Assembly: GCF_958298935.1 (NCBI RefSeq)
Contig: NC_084924.1
Coordinates: forward strand, 21,797,819-21,861,818
DNA from: Phragmites australis
Taxonomy: Eukaryota; Streptophyta; Magnoliopsida; Poales; Poaceae
Direction: 5' to 3'
Length of the DNA stretch: 64,000 nt
This document shows positions 44,757 through 56,444 of the stretch, in pieces. The notes under the pieces are model-generated. The model searched no databases. It was not told the origin of the DNA and saw only the letters and a program-made list of their open reading frames with translations. The position numbers and the translations under genes were made by a program. Numbering within the stretch: position 1 is the first letter of the stretch; every line of letters starts with the position of its first letter.

Positions 44757-46342
44757 ACATGCGCCAAGAGCCAGCTTTCTTTGGGACTAAAAGAACGGGA
44801 ACTGCACATGGTGATAAGGATTCACGAACATACCCTTTGTCCAAAAGCTCTTTTACCTGTCGCTGAATTTCCTTTGTTTCTTCAGGATTGGTGCGGTAGG
44901 CTGGACGATTTGGAAGCGAAGCACCTGGTACTAAATCAATTTGATGCTCAATTCCACGGAGTGGAGGAAGTCCAGCTGGTATCTCATCCGGAAAAACATC
45001 TTCGAAGTCCTGTAAGAGATCAAGAACAACACTAGGCAGCGATGAAGGTAAATTGTTAGTTGAAAGTAGGACCTCCTTGTGCAAGAGCACAAAGAATGGG
45101 GCTGTGGTGTTTCTCACTTCTCTCAAATCACTCTTGCTCACAAAGAGACACTCAGTGTGGCGTGGCTGTTTAGGATTGGCATGAGGCTTTATGTGGCTGG
45201 ATGGGTTAGAACTCTCTCCCTTACTTGGGTTGGGGGTCTCACTCAATTTTCTTTTGTCTGATTCCTCTCTTTTCTTGCGAGCCATATCTGAAGTATGTAT
45301 CTCCTCTGGAGATAATGGAACAAGAACCACCTTCTTGTCATTGTGAATGAAAGTGTATTTGTTAGACTGTCCAAAATGCACCGAGTCCACATCAAATTGC
45401 CAGGGCCGACCAAGCAGCAAATGGCATGCTTGCATGGGGACAATATCACAATCAACCTCTCCATGATAATCACCAATAGAAAATGACAAACGAATCATCG
45501 CTGAAACCTTAACTGTCCCAGAATTATTCAACCATTGCATATGGTATGGATGTGGATGGCGACGTGGCTGCAAACCAAGCTTATCAACAAGCAAAGCACT
45601 AACAATATTATTGCAGCTCCCACCATCTATGATGAAACGGCACACTTGTCCTTTCACTTTGCATCGGGATTGAAACAAATTATGGCGTTGTCCTTGTTCA
45701 GCAGCAACAAATTGAGTGGAAAGAACTCGCCTAACCACCAAAGAAGGAGATGGTGTGTTCATTATAGAAGGCTTCAAATCAGGAAAATCAGCAAGCAACT
45801 CATCAAAATCAGCACTAGTAATCTCGTCGGAAGATGGAGAAACTACATCGTGTAATATGTCATTGTGAGCAAAAGTTGGAATAGGTTGAATGGCTAAACA
45901 ATTCAGACCGAGCTCAAATGTACCATCCTCTGCTGAATACTCACAAGTGTCAAGATTAAGATCTGCAAATACAGTGGTAAACTCGTCCTCCTCTTCACTT
46001 TGTGAATCATAAGAACCATCAGCAAGTGCAATAATAGTACGACGATTGGGACATTCAGCTTGCTTATGCCCATGACCACCACACTTAAAACACTCAATCT
46101 TGCTTGTCTTGCGTTGGGTGGCTGCAGTAGAAGAAGTGGGCTGATTTGAACTCACAGCTTTACCTTTCGCATCCAATTGTTTCGAAGAAGTTGGAATAGA
46201 TCTATTTGCTCCACGAGATGAGGATTTGGGCGTTGCAGCTCCTTGCTGTTGGAATTGAGGCGTGACATCCCCTTGCTGTTGGGAATGACGCCATGAAGCA
46301 TTGTATTTGTAAGACGTAGCAACTTGCCGTTCAGCCGTTCAG
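44744..46342 (-). pseudogene. element N1: zinc knuckle, protease, truncated RT
   Basis: Open frame down to 44719. The zinc knuckle is CFKCGGHGHKQAEC. Protease: CRFIIDGGSCNNIVSALLVD (Asp-Gly-Gly-Ser active site intact) and ACHLLLGRPWQFDVDSVHFG. RT starts normally ([33 protein letters not shown]) and then ends after RAINATTS; the next recognisable sequence is the RNase H start (QLPDFGKTF). About 0.7-0.8 kb, coding for the RT palm with YxDD, the thumb and the connection, is missing, and the join changes frame. The upstream limit 46342 is where an 8-base duplication separates this frame from gag. Confidence 0.85.
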
Positions 46343-47315
46343 CCCTCTTTGCAAAATGAACCAACTCAGTGAGACAAGTGTAATTTGTCATATCCACTTT
46401 ATCAGCAATGGATTTATTGAGGCCAACCATAAACCGGGCCATTGTGGATTCCTCATCTTCAGTTATCCCTGTACGAAGTAAACACATTTCCAATTCTTGA
46501 AAATATTCATCAACAGTACGAGTACCTTGCACAAGACGTTTCAGCTTCAAATGTAGGTCACGAGAATAATATGCAGGAACAAAACGACGTCGCATTTCCC
46601 TCTTCATGTCTTCCCAAGTTATACGGTCATGCCCAACTCTATGATATTCAGTACGGATCTGATTCCACCAAGTTATGGCATAGCCTTTGAACTCAATGGC
46701 TGCAAGCTTTGCCTTCTTTTCAGCAGGGTATTCATACAAATCAAATAGTTGCTCCACTTTGGTTTCCCATTCAAAGTAATCATCAGCATTCTCCTTGCCG
46801 CTGAATGGAGGAATGGACACTTTAACCTTGCCCAAACCATCATCATTGTGACGTCGTTCATGATGACGCCGACGGTGATCACCATAACGACCACGGGTTC
46901 CAAAACGGCCAAAGTTGTCACCACCATGATCATCATATGCACCACGGCGACCATAAGGATCACCTCCATGTTCAGCACTATAATTTGAAAATGTTTCAGC
47001 ATCAAAATCAGGAGGATGCCCAACAGGGACACGTCGTGCACGACCAAAACCAGCAGCAAATCCTCGGCCACGGCCACCTGCAAAGTTATCAAAACCAGCA
47101 GCGAATCCTTGGCCACGACCACCACCACCGCCACCGGCATGTTGATCATCATCCTCAATGTGTTCATCATCATGAGGTGGATGCTCCCCGTGTTGCTGCT
47201 GTAGTGATTGTTGAAGCGCTTGCATCCCTTGCATCAATTGTTGCATTTGTGCACGCACTTCCTGAATTTCTTGAGCAGAAACAGTGTGAGAAGGGGAATC
47301 TTCATTTCCTGCCAT
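46152..47315 (-). pseudogene. element N1: gag
   Basis: Starts MAGNEDSPSHTVSAQEIQEV at 47315; the related element at 63015 has the same start (MAGNDD). A Gln-rich coiled-coil-like stretch (residues 20-45) and Gly/Arg-rich RGRGF repeats (60-95) precede the retrotransposon gag domain (about 160-320: GKVKVSIPPFSGKENADDYF, RRRFVPAYYSRDLHLKLKRL, DEYFQELEMCLLR, MARFMVGLNK). The frame would run on into the zinc knuckle and pol, but CCGTTCAG is tandemly duplicated at 46327-46342, shifting the frame after RAER. The last ~55 residues of this ORF are therefore out of frame. Otherwise undamaged. Confidence 0.9.
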
Positions 47316-48195
47316 GTTAGTAACAAAGGGAGAAAGTAATAGGACAAAATATATGTGGAATCACTCCCTCACCACTTACAAAACAAGTTCTTTCTCTCCC
47401 TGAAAAGAGCAAGAACCGAGGCTGCAATTTGTAGTGGAAGAGTGATTGTAACAGCGACGACGGTGCAACAACTCAAGGTGCTTTTTAAGTGGAGCTTGGT
47501 GGGGTAATATGTAAGTGGAATGCGCTGAAAAATGTAGTGATGCAAAACCGAATAATAATCCAAGAACACAAGTCTAAGTTGCTGAATATAAAGGAAAAGA
47601 TGCACAAAGAAAGGAACAAGATGTAGGAAGTGGATAGATGAACACCAATTACACCAAACAAAACTTGTTGCTGCCCAAACCCCTTTTTGGTGTGCTGAAC
47701 ACAATTATCTTTTATTTCTTTTCTTTCCTTTTTTTTTTTTGAACAAGAACTCGTTGTTTTCAGTCCTTCTTTTGACCAATATACATCTTTTCTTTTAACA
47801 TTTGTGACAACACAGCACAACTTTCAACTGAGGGGGTGCACAAGGATCAACCAAGATGGATGGTGCAGCACAAAAACAAGAAACTCGGGAGGGGAATATG
47901 TGGCGGGTAGAAAACAAGGGTGGGACGGGTGGGTATTTTTTTGTTTATATATATGCAGCAAGCAATGACGATCAGATCAAGGATGGGATGGAACAAAGAT
48001 ATCAGCTAGAACGATGAGGGGGGAAAAAAAATTCAGCAACTAGACAAATCTTAAAGGATTAAAACTCGATAAAGCAAACTACAAAATCAGTAGCACGTAT
48101 GAATTTGGGCTGTAGGTTTTCTTTTTGGCTATTAGTGGACAGTAGGTATATAAAATCTATCCTACCAAAAACAAGAACAATCCTACTGAGGAAAC
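47316..48195. other. element N1: 5' untranslated leader
   Basis: About 0.9 kb between primer site and gag, with poly-T/poly-A tracts near 47727 and 48025. No gene. Its end next to gag (GTTAGTAACAAAGGGAG on the plus strand) is similar in position to the leader of the element at 61341. Confidence 0.6.
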
Positions 48196-48211
48196 GGAGG
48201 CTTTGATACCA
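48196..48211 (-). other. element N1: primer-binding site
   Basis: TGGTATCAAAGCCTCC on the minus strand, two bases after the LTR end, complementary to initiator-Met tRNA with one change. Confidence 0.85.
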
Positions 48212-48213
48212 GA

Positions 48214-49174
48214 TGATAAGCACACACCTAGGCAGCACGTGTAGCAAGTTGTTGTGGCCCGATCTTCTCGTAGGATCTGCGAACTTGATAAATTGTCGCT
48301 GCGTGACCTGGTGAAGAGGCAGCGCACCGCGAGGCTGTCCACGCGACGAACTACCGAGACAATCACCCTTCCACGTATCGACGAAACAGCCCACGCAATC
48401 ACGCCCTATAGACGTGAAGGCACGAACTGAGTGAACCGCAGTTCGGCGTTCTACAACTCCCTCAGGGGTCGAAAGAACAAATGTTGCAAGCCTCTCAAGA
48501 CTCACGCATAAACAAACTCCACGAATTTGTGTATTCTGAATTCAATCAAAAATAAGATCTGTCTTTTCATTGTCTAGTACAAGATATAGAGATAGGGGCG
48601 TTCAGCTTTGAGTAAATGGCTGCATGCGCATGCTCTAATGGATTTCGTGGCTGGTTCGCGCGTCTTTTCAGCTTCTGGCAGCAGTTACTAAAATGAGCAT
48701 AACTCCTTATTGGGACGTCCAAATAATGAACCGTTTGATGGGCTGGAAAGTAGACTTGAAGACGCTTCCATCCACTTATAGAACACCGTCTAACTCCTTG
48801 TATTCTGTCCGCAGTGATGCTTGGAATTCGTACCATGTGTCAGTCATCTAGCTTCTGGTTGCATTCCCATGCTAAGGTGATGAACCACCATTTTATTCAT
48901 GCACACCATAGGCTTCTTGGTTCAGATGTCCAGAGGCTTGAATCCATCTTGATCCCATGCTGGTTCATACACTCCATCATTCCTAAGGACATTGAAACAA
49001 GAACTCAAAAGCATAGGCTCATTCAACATAGACTGATTATTAAACATAAGGTTAGCGTTCACCTGAGAATGAATTTCCTTCTGCAATTGTTTAGCTCTAC
49101 TCCTTGTAATTGGACCAGCTATATCAAGTGGAGTTTCATTTGAAGATGAGTGAATGCTAGGCATGTCCTCATTA
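48214..49174 (-). repeat. element N1: 5' LTR
   Basis: 961 bases, matching 42111-43071 except for two G/A differences. Followed on the right by ACAAC, the target duplication. Confidence 0.95.
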
Positions 49175-49226
49175 ACAACCTCCAAGACTAGCAAGATTGC
49201 AAGGGAGTGTGACACGTGGTCCCGGA
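49175..49226 (+). pseudogene. element O: gag scrap between two insertions
   Basis: 52 bases (ACAACCTCCAAGACTAGCAA onward to GGTCCCGGA) corresponding to the basic region just before the zinc knuckle; element A has similar sequence at about 18290-18350 (CAGGTGGCCCCCGTGG). Confidence 0.75.
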
Positions 49227-52200
49227 TGTCACACCCCAAAATTCCGATTTTGGGTTGTGAGCATTTTAAAACAATAAGATAACATTTTTCCTAAAATTTG
49301 AAAGCTTTTCCCAAAAAATTTAGAGTTTAAAAGAATTTGTTTTGTGTGATAAAAAATAAATTTATAAAAATATTAGAATAGGTTAAGGAATTTCCTGGTT
49401 GGATTAATCCTTTTTTTCCTCTCTCCCAAATTTGTTGGGAAGTCTATTCTTTTCTCTTCCTTGAAAGTCCCTCAAAAAATTCCTTTTCCTTTCTTTCCAA
49501 TATTTTTCCCAAAAATGTCCTTATCCCTAATTTATTTCTCTTTTTCTTTCATTTCAAAAATCCCTACTGGAGTAGTTGTCTTTTTCATTTCATTAGTTAT
49601 CCTGATAATCCTTTTAACCTTATTGTCTAATATCCTAAAATCCCCATATACCTAAAACCTTTTAAAATCCCTTTTAAAATCCGGCCCAAACCCTCCCTCT
49701 CCCTCTCTCTTTCTCTCCCTCGGCCCGGCTTCTCTCGCACTCGCGCACTGGGCCAGGCCCACCGGCCAGCCAGCCGTTCCCCGCTCCCAAGCTGGCCCTC
49801 CCTTCCTCTCTCTCTGCCAAGTGGGCCCCGCCTGAGTTGGCCAAAGCCGAGCCTCTCGAGCCGTCTCCCTCTCTTCTTCCTCCCGCCGCCCACACGAATC
49901 GCCCACAAATTGCGTTGTCATTTCAAAATCCCGCCTCCCCATGCTATTTCGACTCAATTAAACACCACCACCGCGATTCCCGCCCCCTAATTATGAGCTC
50001 CCAGCCGTTTCCCCTCCAATATCCCTCTCTAATGTGGAAAACTAACATATTATGGAAATCAAGGCCGCCGGCCAATCTCCTCGAATCTGTCTGATTCTCT
50101 CCCTCTCTTGAGTATTTAAGCCACCCATTGTCTTCATGGCAACGTTCCACACCCTTTCCCCCGTTTCCTCCTTGTTTCCCCACTCAATTTTGTCAGCGGT
50201 GCTGGCTTTTTCTTCGTGTCCGGTGAGAGGTCTATTGCCGTCGTAACTCTCCGTGTTCAAGCCCCTCTAACCTTGGTTCTTGCTTCTTTGGGGTCACAAA
50301 GCCACTAGTGTAGCTTCCCGGCCGCTCCTCGGCCTCTCTCCGCTACCGAACTCCGCCGCACTGAGCTCGGATCCCCACCATCCGCTCTTCTCTATCGCCG
50401 GCCTCCCTCAACTCCTCTCTGTCATCGAGAAGGCCACGGTGATGATCCCCTCCACCTCCTCTCTCTTTTGCACTTATCCCCGTCACGATACATGCCGATG
50501 GCGTGTTTTTGCCGGAGAAGTTCCAACAATCTCGTCATCGTCAACCAGCTGCCGCCCGTGCCCGCGTCGCCCAGTCCGAGTTCCCTTCACCCCGACCATC
50601 CAATCTTCATCCAACAGCCTATATTGCATACCCCTTCGTTTTGCATAACCGGCCCACCATGGACATGGACCAGCCATCCAGGCCGTGGTCCATGGGTCCG
50701 TAGACTTTATCCATGAGCTTTTCCAACAGAAAATTAAATCTGGTTTCTCTTTATGATGTCACAAATAACGTTTTCAGTATAAAAGCAATTCGGGTATTTC
50801 TCTGAAAATCAACTAAAATTTGCAGAAAAACCCTTGGAACTTCAAAAGCTCTATACTTTTTGCTCGTAGCTCCGATTTAGGTGATCTTTGCGCTAAAATT
50901 CTCATAGCAACGTGTCGAATCTTTTTATAGGGTTTTTACCAATTTATATATTCAAATCTTGTTCAATAAAAGTAAATTCGTCTTGTGTCCAATTTAGCGA
51001 ATTTTATTCAAATTTGAATGCCGCTTTGTAAATTCTTCTAAAATCGTATCCTTTCTTACCATAGTGTTTTTATGATGTGTTGTCTCTGTTTGGTGTATTG
51101 TTTCTTAGTTGTTTTGTGCTTTCTCTTTTGTCGGTAGATCTTGTGAGCAAAATACAACTTGTTTAGAAGAATCGATGATCTACAAAGTCAAGACTTTGGG
51201 ATATGCTAGAACTAAGTTTACGAAGATCACTACACAGCATCTAGGCAAGTGTCCTTGAACATCTTGCACCTATTTTTAGGAATTTATGTTAGTTGTTTAT
51301 CCTTCATTGCATGCTTGTCTAAATTGGAAACCTATGAATAGGGTTTACTAGCTTTTGTCTATTATCCTTGTCACCGTCGATCAAGTCATGGGAATAAGGT
51401 TAGATATGCTAGTTGCTGTCATGATTCGTTTATGAGTTAAACTTTATTAATGTCTATGCAACATGATCGGGAGTGCTAATCTTTTATAGCAACATGGTAT
51501 AGGGATCCTAACTGGATGGTTGGTTTGAGGTGGAGCTGCACAGCAGATTTGTGGTTGTTTCTGTGTGGGATCCTGAGGACCGGTTCTTGAACATGTAACT
51601 TAAATCACAAACATCTATGGGGCCTATATGGGTACGGCCTGGCCAATTAATTAGCCACCACTCCAGTTCTGCGAGCACTGTTGGACGGTTAAGTGGCACA
51701 AGAGGGGGCTTCTGCAGCAATATAGTTGTCTGTTAGTGGTGAAACCTTAGTGGGTGTTTGTGGGTCAGTGAGAGCTTTGTAAAGGCCTTGTAGTGATCTC
51801 CTGGTGCACACCCCGAAAATGTGTAAGTGCTTGGCCAGCACGGCAACATGGAGACTGTCACCTGGTAATGCGGGTGACGAAATCACGACCCGTGGGGAAA
51901 GATGGGCAAACTGTATAGAGTATCAATCTCGTCGATCAGTCATGCTCACGATCAAGAGCGGCTTGGACTTCTTCTTGATTACTTGGGATCAAGGTTCGGG
52001 TATGGATGGTCGGGTAGCCAGGTAATGGGATTACCTGGTGAGTTTTGGTAGCCAGATATGGGATATCTGGTGAGCTTGGTAGTCAGATGGGATTCGATGA
52101 ACCGTTCCTATTGTTTAAGTTGTGTCTTCACACTTATTAAATAGGATGTCTATTTCTTGGGGTTATAGGTTAAGGTTGCTTAGTGTAGTAAACCAGTGTC

Positions 52201-52588
52201 TGACTTTTTCTTATCATAAGCCTCATGTCATGTTTTCCCACACATGAGGAGTATGAGATGTACTCACACTCGCTATTTGCAATAATAAATGTTGCTCAGT
52301 TAGAAAAGACCTTATCAAGATCAAGGAAGCTGAAGACTTTATGAAAACCGAGCGTCCAAGATCGTGTTGCCCCCAGTCGATTGCCTGTGGTGTGCCCTGA
52401 AGTTATCGTTAGAGTTTCGTCTTGTTCTCCTCCTGCTATTTAAAAACTCTGGTATCTATTTCAATAAAGTTATTTTGTTCGATATAGAACTGTATATCAC
52501 TTATTATGTTGCCGCATGTATAATGAAACTGATCCTGGCATACAAGTAGAATGCACCTGGTTATTCTTTTGAAAAACCAGGTGTGACA
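49227..52588 (+). repeat. solo LTR of a chromovirus related to element B
   Basis: Starts TGTCACACCCCAAAATTCC and ends AAAAACCAGGTGTGACA (inverted ends). 3362 bases with no internal element sequence. Related to the LTR of element B along its length. Flanks are CCGGA on the left and CTGAA on the right, which would be a 5-base duplication altered by two transitions. It sits in element O's gag, 73 bases before the next solo LTR. Confidence 0.85.
50754..50784 (+). promoter_or_regulatory. candidate core promoter in solo LTR
   Basis: TGATGTCA (50754-50761), 16 bases, then TATAAAA (50778-50784), matching the arrangement in element B's LTR (28573-28604). A second TATA-like word, TATTTAAG, lies at about 50114, so which is used is unknown. 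Confidence 0.35.
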
Positions 52589-52661
52589 CTGAAGGCCCGT
52601 GCAACAACTGTGGGCGTGTTGGTCACTTTGCGCGAGATTGCCCTTTCCCAAAGCCAGGAGC
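52589..52661 (+). pseudogene. element O: gag zinc-knuckle scrap
   Basis: 73 bases between two solo LTRs encode EGPCNNCGRVGHFARDCPFP. The CX2CX4HX4C knuckle (52600-52641) is intact although everything around it has been displaced. It matches [14 protein letters not shown] of element A. Confidence 0.9.
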
Positions 52662-55600
52662 TGTCACACCCAATTTTAACAGACAAAACCAGATGCGGCT
52701 TATGTGTACCCAGGATGTTTGACACACATAAGGACGTCACAGGTGAAGTAACAAAAGCAATACTTTTATAGAATAAACGTTAAACTCTTACAGCAATTGA
52801 CATATATTATCTTCTATGCAAATATCTGCAGCGTAACAAAAATACTGGTGCCCAACAACACCGCAAGCAACTGACAGGGGGACATGTTCCTAGAACATCA
52901 CAACCTCGTCATGATAGTATCCAACATCTTCACTCACTCAGCAGCACCACACATGTCGCATGGCATAGGGAAAATAGAAAGTGTGAGCACATGACGCGCT
53001 CAGCAAGTGTGGGAAAGAACAACAAGAATAGGCAACACATGGTATATTTGCGTAAATGCGAGTAAATAAAATAGTAATGTAATTGAAAAGCATTAAAGAG
53101 TTCTTAAGTGAACGTATCCCATATAACCAACCAATCAACCTACAAGGCTCCCCACCTTATAAACCATAACCACCTTGTACTTCCTGTACTATAACCAAAA
53201 CTATAACCATTCTCATACCCAAAACCAACTAATCATGTGAGGATCCAAGTCTCTCATGACTGTGAGCACGGTTGATAAATCAGAATTTACACTCTGCAGA
53301 GGTTGTACAACTTTCCCATGAGTCATGATTTCACCACCTGCAAGCAGATGAGTAAAGCCTCTATGTTGCAATGCTGGCCAAGCACTATACACACGCTAGT
53401 GGTGTGTTGCCAGGAGATCACTACGAAGCCTTTACAAGAATCCTCCCAGTATGTGTCACCAACACTCTAGATTTCACCGCTAGGTGCTGCCACCTAGAAG
53501 CCCCCTCTTGTGCCCTGTGGTTTCTGAGAATTAACTTCCCTCATCCATGCCTCCAATCTTGCCCACACAACACTATAAAAAACCCTAACTAATCGGGTAA
53601 GCCTACCCATATCAGTCTAGTGTTTGTACGGAACTTCTCGGGTTCTCGCTCCATGAACCGGTCCTTAATTAGGTCACTTGAGCAAACACTAAACAAACCA
53701 CATAGCCATGACCACTATCACCAACATCCCTATGCTCAAAGCCTAAGGTTCCATGTTGCTAAACCATTAACAAGTTAACCACCATTGTTCCATATATTCA
53801 TTAGTCAAGATTATGACACTTCCCAGTATTCCAAAAGCATAGCTAAGCAATCTACCCATCAAATATACTTAACCATAAACCATCTAGGTTCCAAGAGATG
53901 ATAAGGGAAAATCTAGGGAAAACCTAGCATAGGTGACTACCCATCATATTGATAGACATTGCATTAAATTTTGTAAAATAAAATAGTTTAAATCATAGGT
54001 TCAAGATGATCAAGGACACTTGCCTTCTCCTTGCTGCTGCTCAATGCACTCTTGCTCTTGGTCTTGATGTTCTTCAAGTTGATCCGAGTTGTTGTCGACT
54101 AATCGCACAATTACCGGCAAAGCACAGAAACAAACACACTAAGAACAGAGCACAAAACAAAAGAACAACAAGACAAAACCTATCTAGAAAGATAGACTTG
54201 GAGAAATGAGTCTAACAGCGCAAGAATCGCTTAAAACGGAGCTACGACGAAAAAGATACGCTAAAAATAAGATTTGGGTTTATTTTACAAAATAAAATGA
54301 CTAATTTGTAATTAACATAAAGTGTTAGAAGCCTTTTTGTAAAAATAGAAGGATCTATTTGTAATTTTGGAAAATTCTAGGGGCCTAAGTGTGAAAAGGA
54401 AGGGGCTCTTTTGTGAAAACAGAGATGTTTAAGGGCTTATTTGCAAAGTTACCAATTACCAGGAATTATCAGATTTATTTTTATATTGAAAAACCTTGAA
54501 TTGCTGACTGGTCTCACACATCAGTAGACACGTCGGCTAGATGATGATGTGGCGCAAAGGTGGCTTGATGGCGTGGCAAGCTGAGGTGTCAAAGGCTGAC
54601 GCGGATTACAGAGGGACACATGTCATCTAACAATTGGCTTCTGAAGGGGTATTCTCCAATCTAATCGTGGACACATACTCTAAAATGGACGGTTGAGAAC
54701 GAATTGGGCGGCTAGAGGGGAGCAGGACGGTGGCGCCGGGACAGGCTCGGCGGCGCACGTCCGGAGAACACGTTGGGATGGCGTTTTGGCTCGCTAGCAG
54801 CGACGGTGAGCCACGGATATTGACAAGAAGACCACGGCAAATCCATTTTAGGGCTTACCTCTGGTAGCTCGGCTCGGGAGGACACACAGCGATGATGGAG
54901 AAGGTGAAAGGCACAGGAACTCGTCGGCGAGGCAGCTCCGGACACTCTGAGACAAAGGTGGCGGTGGCTTGAGCTTCGACGAGAGCAGGTGCTTCTATTG
55001 GTGGGCTCGGACGGTGCAAAGTGACTTCGGAGCCGCGCGGCGACAAGCTCAGCCAAGGCGGCGGCGATGGTGGCTCGGTGAGATAGATTTCAGCGAGTTA
55101 CTAGGTTTCGGCGGCTTCGATCGATGGGAAAACCCAGAGGATGTCTCGGCACATGTGTAGGTGGCAAGGAGATGAATCGGGGCTGACAGAGACTTCTTGG
55201 CAGCGATGGACTCCTGTTCGAACATAGCGGCTATGGTGGATTGGAGTCCGAGAGGGAGACGATGGCTCGATGGAGGCGAACTCGGCGCGGGCGCCTTCGA
55301 GTGGCTAGGCTGGCACGGAGGCAAGCTGATAGCGTGACGTAGGCTAGGCCGATGGGTGCAGGCCCAAGCAGGAAGGTGAAGGGGGGAAACGGCAGGCTGG
55401 TGGAAGCGGCAGGCCAGCTGCAGGTTGGGCTGAACAGGCCGAGGGGAGAGAGAGGGAACCAGGCCGAGAGGGAGAGAAAGGTTGGGCCGGGTGAAAAGGA
55501 AGGGCATGGCTGGCTTAGGGTTTAGGATTTTCCAGTTCTATTTTCCTTCTCCTTTTCTTTCTTTTCTATTCTTTTTTTTTCCTAATTCCAAGCTAAATTT

Positions 55601-55812
55601 GTATCTAAAGCAAACATCAAAATAAACAAAGCCAAACAATAAAACCCTAAATGCCTAAAACCTGCATGAATGCATCATAACCAAATATAACCTAAGTCCA
55701 TTCTGAGTTTGAATTTAGAAAATAGGACTTTTTTTCCTTTTCTAATTATTCAACCTATTATCTAATCTTGGAAAATTTAGAATTTGAGAAATCTGAAAAT
55801 CTGAGTGTGACA
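52662..55812 (-). repeat. solo LTR, minus orientation (3151 bp)
   Basis: Plus-strand ends are TGTCACACCCAATTTTAAC and GAGTGTGACA, flanked by a perfect 5-base duplication GGAGC (52657-52661 and 55813-55817). It is minus oriented: the block at about 53380-53520 is the reverse complement of the GGCACAAGAGGGGGCTTCTG and GTAGTGATCTCCTGG region of the plus-oriented solo LTR. GC-rich at 54700-55500 without real genes. No internal sequence remains. Confidence 0.9.
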
Positions 55813-56444
55813 GGAGCTTTGGTGACCGTTTTCAGGCCACCACTACCCCACAATCCTCTTATCATGTGTCTAAGGGTGCACAAGTCCCCAAGCACGGTTG
55901 TATCAACCATATCACTGCAAAGGAAGCCCGAGAGGACGACAGTGTGCTCGTTGGTACACTACTTGTGAATTCTCACCTTGCAGTTGTTCTTTTTGATTAG
56001 AAAGCATCTCATTCTTTTATTAATGAGAGTTATGTTTGTTATGTTTTGAGTCACAATATAGTAACCGAGACCTTACCATCTACATTTCACATTGATGCAC
56101 TCAGTACTAAGTTAAAAACCATCCGAGTTGTTCCTAAGGCTAAGGTACTCATTTAAGGAGTTTCATTTGCTGCAAACCTAATCGTGTTAGATACTAGGGG
56201 AGTCGATGTCATCCTAGAAATGAATTGGCTAACCAAGTACGGTGCTCATATTGATTGCGCCAAGAGGATCATTTCCCTCACAAATCCAAAGGGTGTTTGG
56301 ATTTCTCTTCACCTTGGAGAGGGTGGTCTCCACTTATATGCTTTGATGAGTGTTGCAATCATGGGTCCCCTGGATATTCCTATGGTCTATGAATTTCTTG
56401 ATGCCTTTCCAGAAGAACTACCAGGAATGCCACCTGATTGAGCA
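55813..56444 (+). pseudogene. element O: gag end and aspartic protease
   Basis: Continues the gag tail (PHNPLIMC-like) and the protease: LVGTLLVNSHLAVVLFD, then TAG and KASHSFI where the active site should read DSGASHSFI. Asp is kept, Ser is a stop and Gly is Lys. The later block GVDVILEMNWLTKYGAHIDC (G to E and D to N relative to VILGMDWL) and FLDAFPEELPGMPPD (linker to RT) are clear. The open frame 56184-56441 ends with TGA before RT. Confidence 0.85.

Larger units (their letters stand above)
42111..49174 (-). mobile_element. element N1: CRM-like gypsy element, minus strand
   Basis: Complete LTR-to-LTR insertion of 7064 bases in element O's gag. It is flanked by a perfect 5-base duplication ACAAC (42106-42110 and 49175-49179). 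The LTRs are 961 bases each and I found two differences: base G at 42123 against A at 48226, and G at 42328 against A at 48431. Ends are TAATGAGG...TTATCA. Order on the minus strand: 5' LTR, primer site, gag, zinc knuckle, protease, RT (deleted), RNase H, integrase running into the 3' LTR. Integrase sequence and pol extending into the LTR fit the CRM (centromeric) clade. Very young but defective. Confidence 0.9.

Noticed and set aside
46327..46342. Programmed ribosomal frameshift between gag and pol in N1
   Set aside because: The frame change coincides exactly with an 8-base tandem duplication, and removing it in thought reconnects the frames; a slip site is not needed.
46673..47173. 166-codon minus-strand frame overlapping gag
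   Set aside because: It is a shadow frame of the N1 gag (Met/Val-rich translation of the His/Asp/Gly-rich region) with no support of its own.
42106..49179. TG...CA ends giving 958-base LTRs for N1
   Set aside because: The flanking duplication ACAAC only becomes perfect if the LTR includes three more bases (TAATGAGG start), and the related LTR at 61341 starts the same way.
55049..55507. 152-codon minus-strand open frame
   Set aside because: It is inside the GC-rich block of a solo LTR; composition explains the lack of stops, and no family is recognised.
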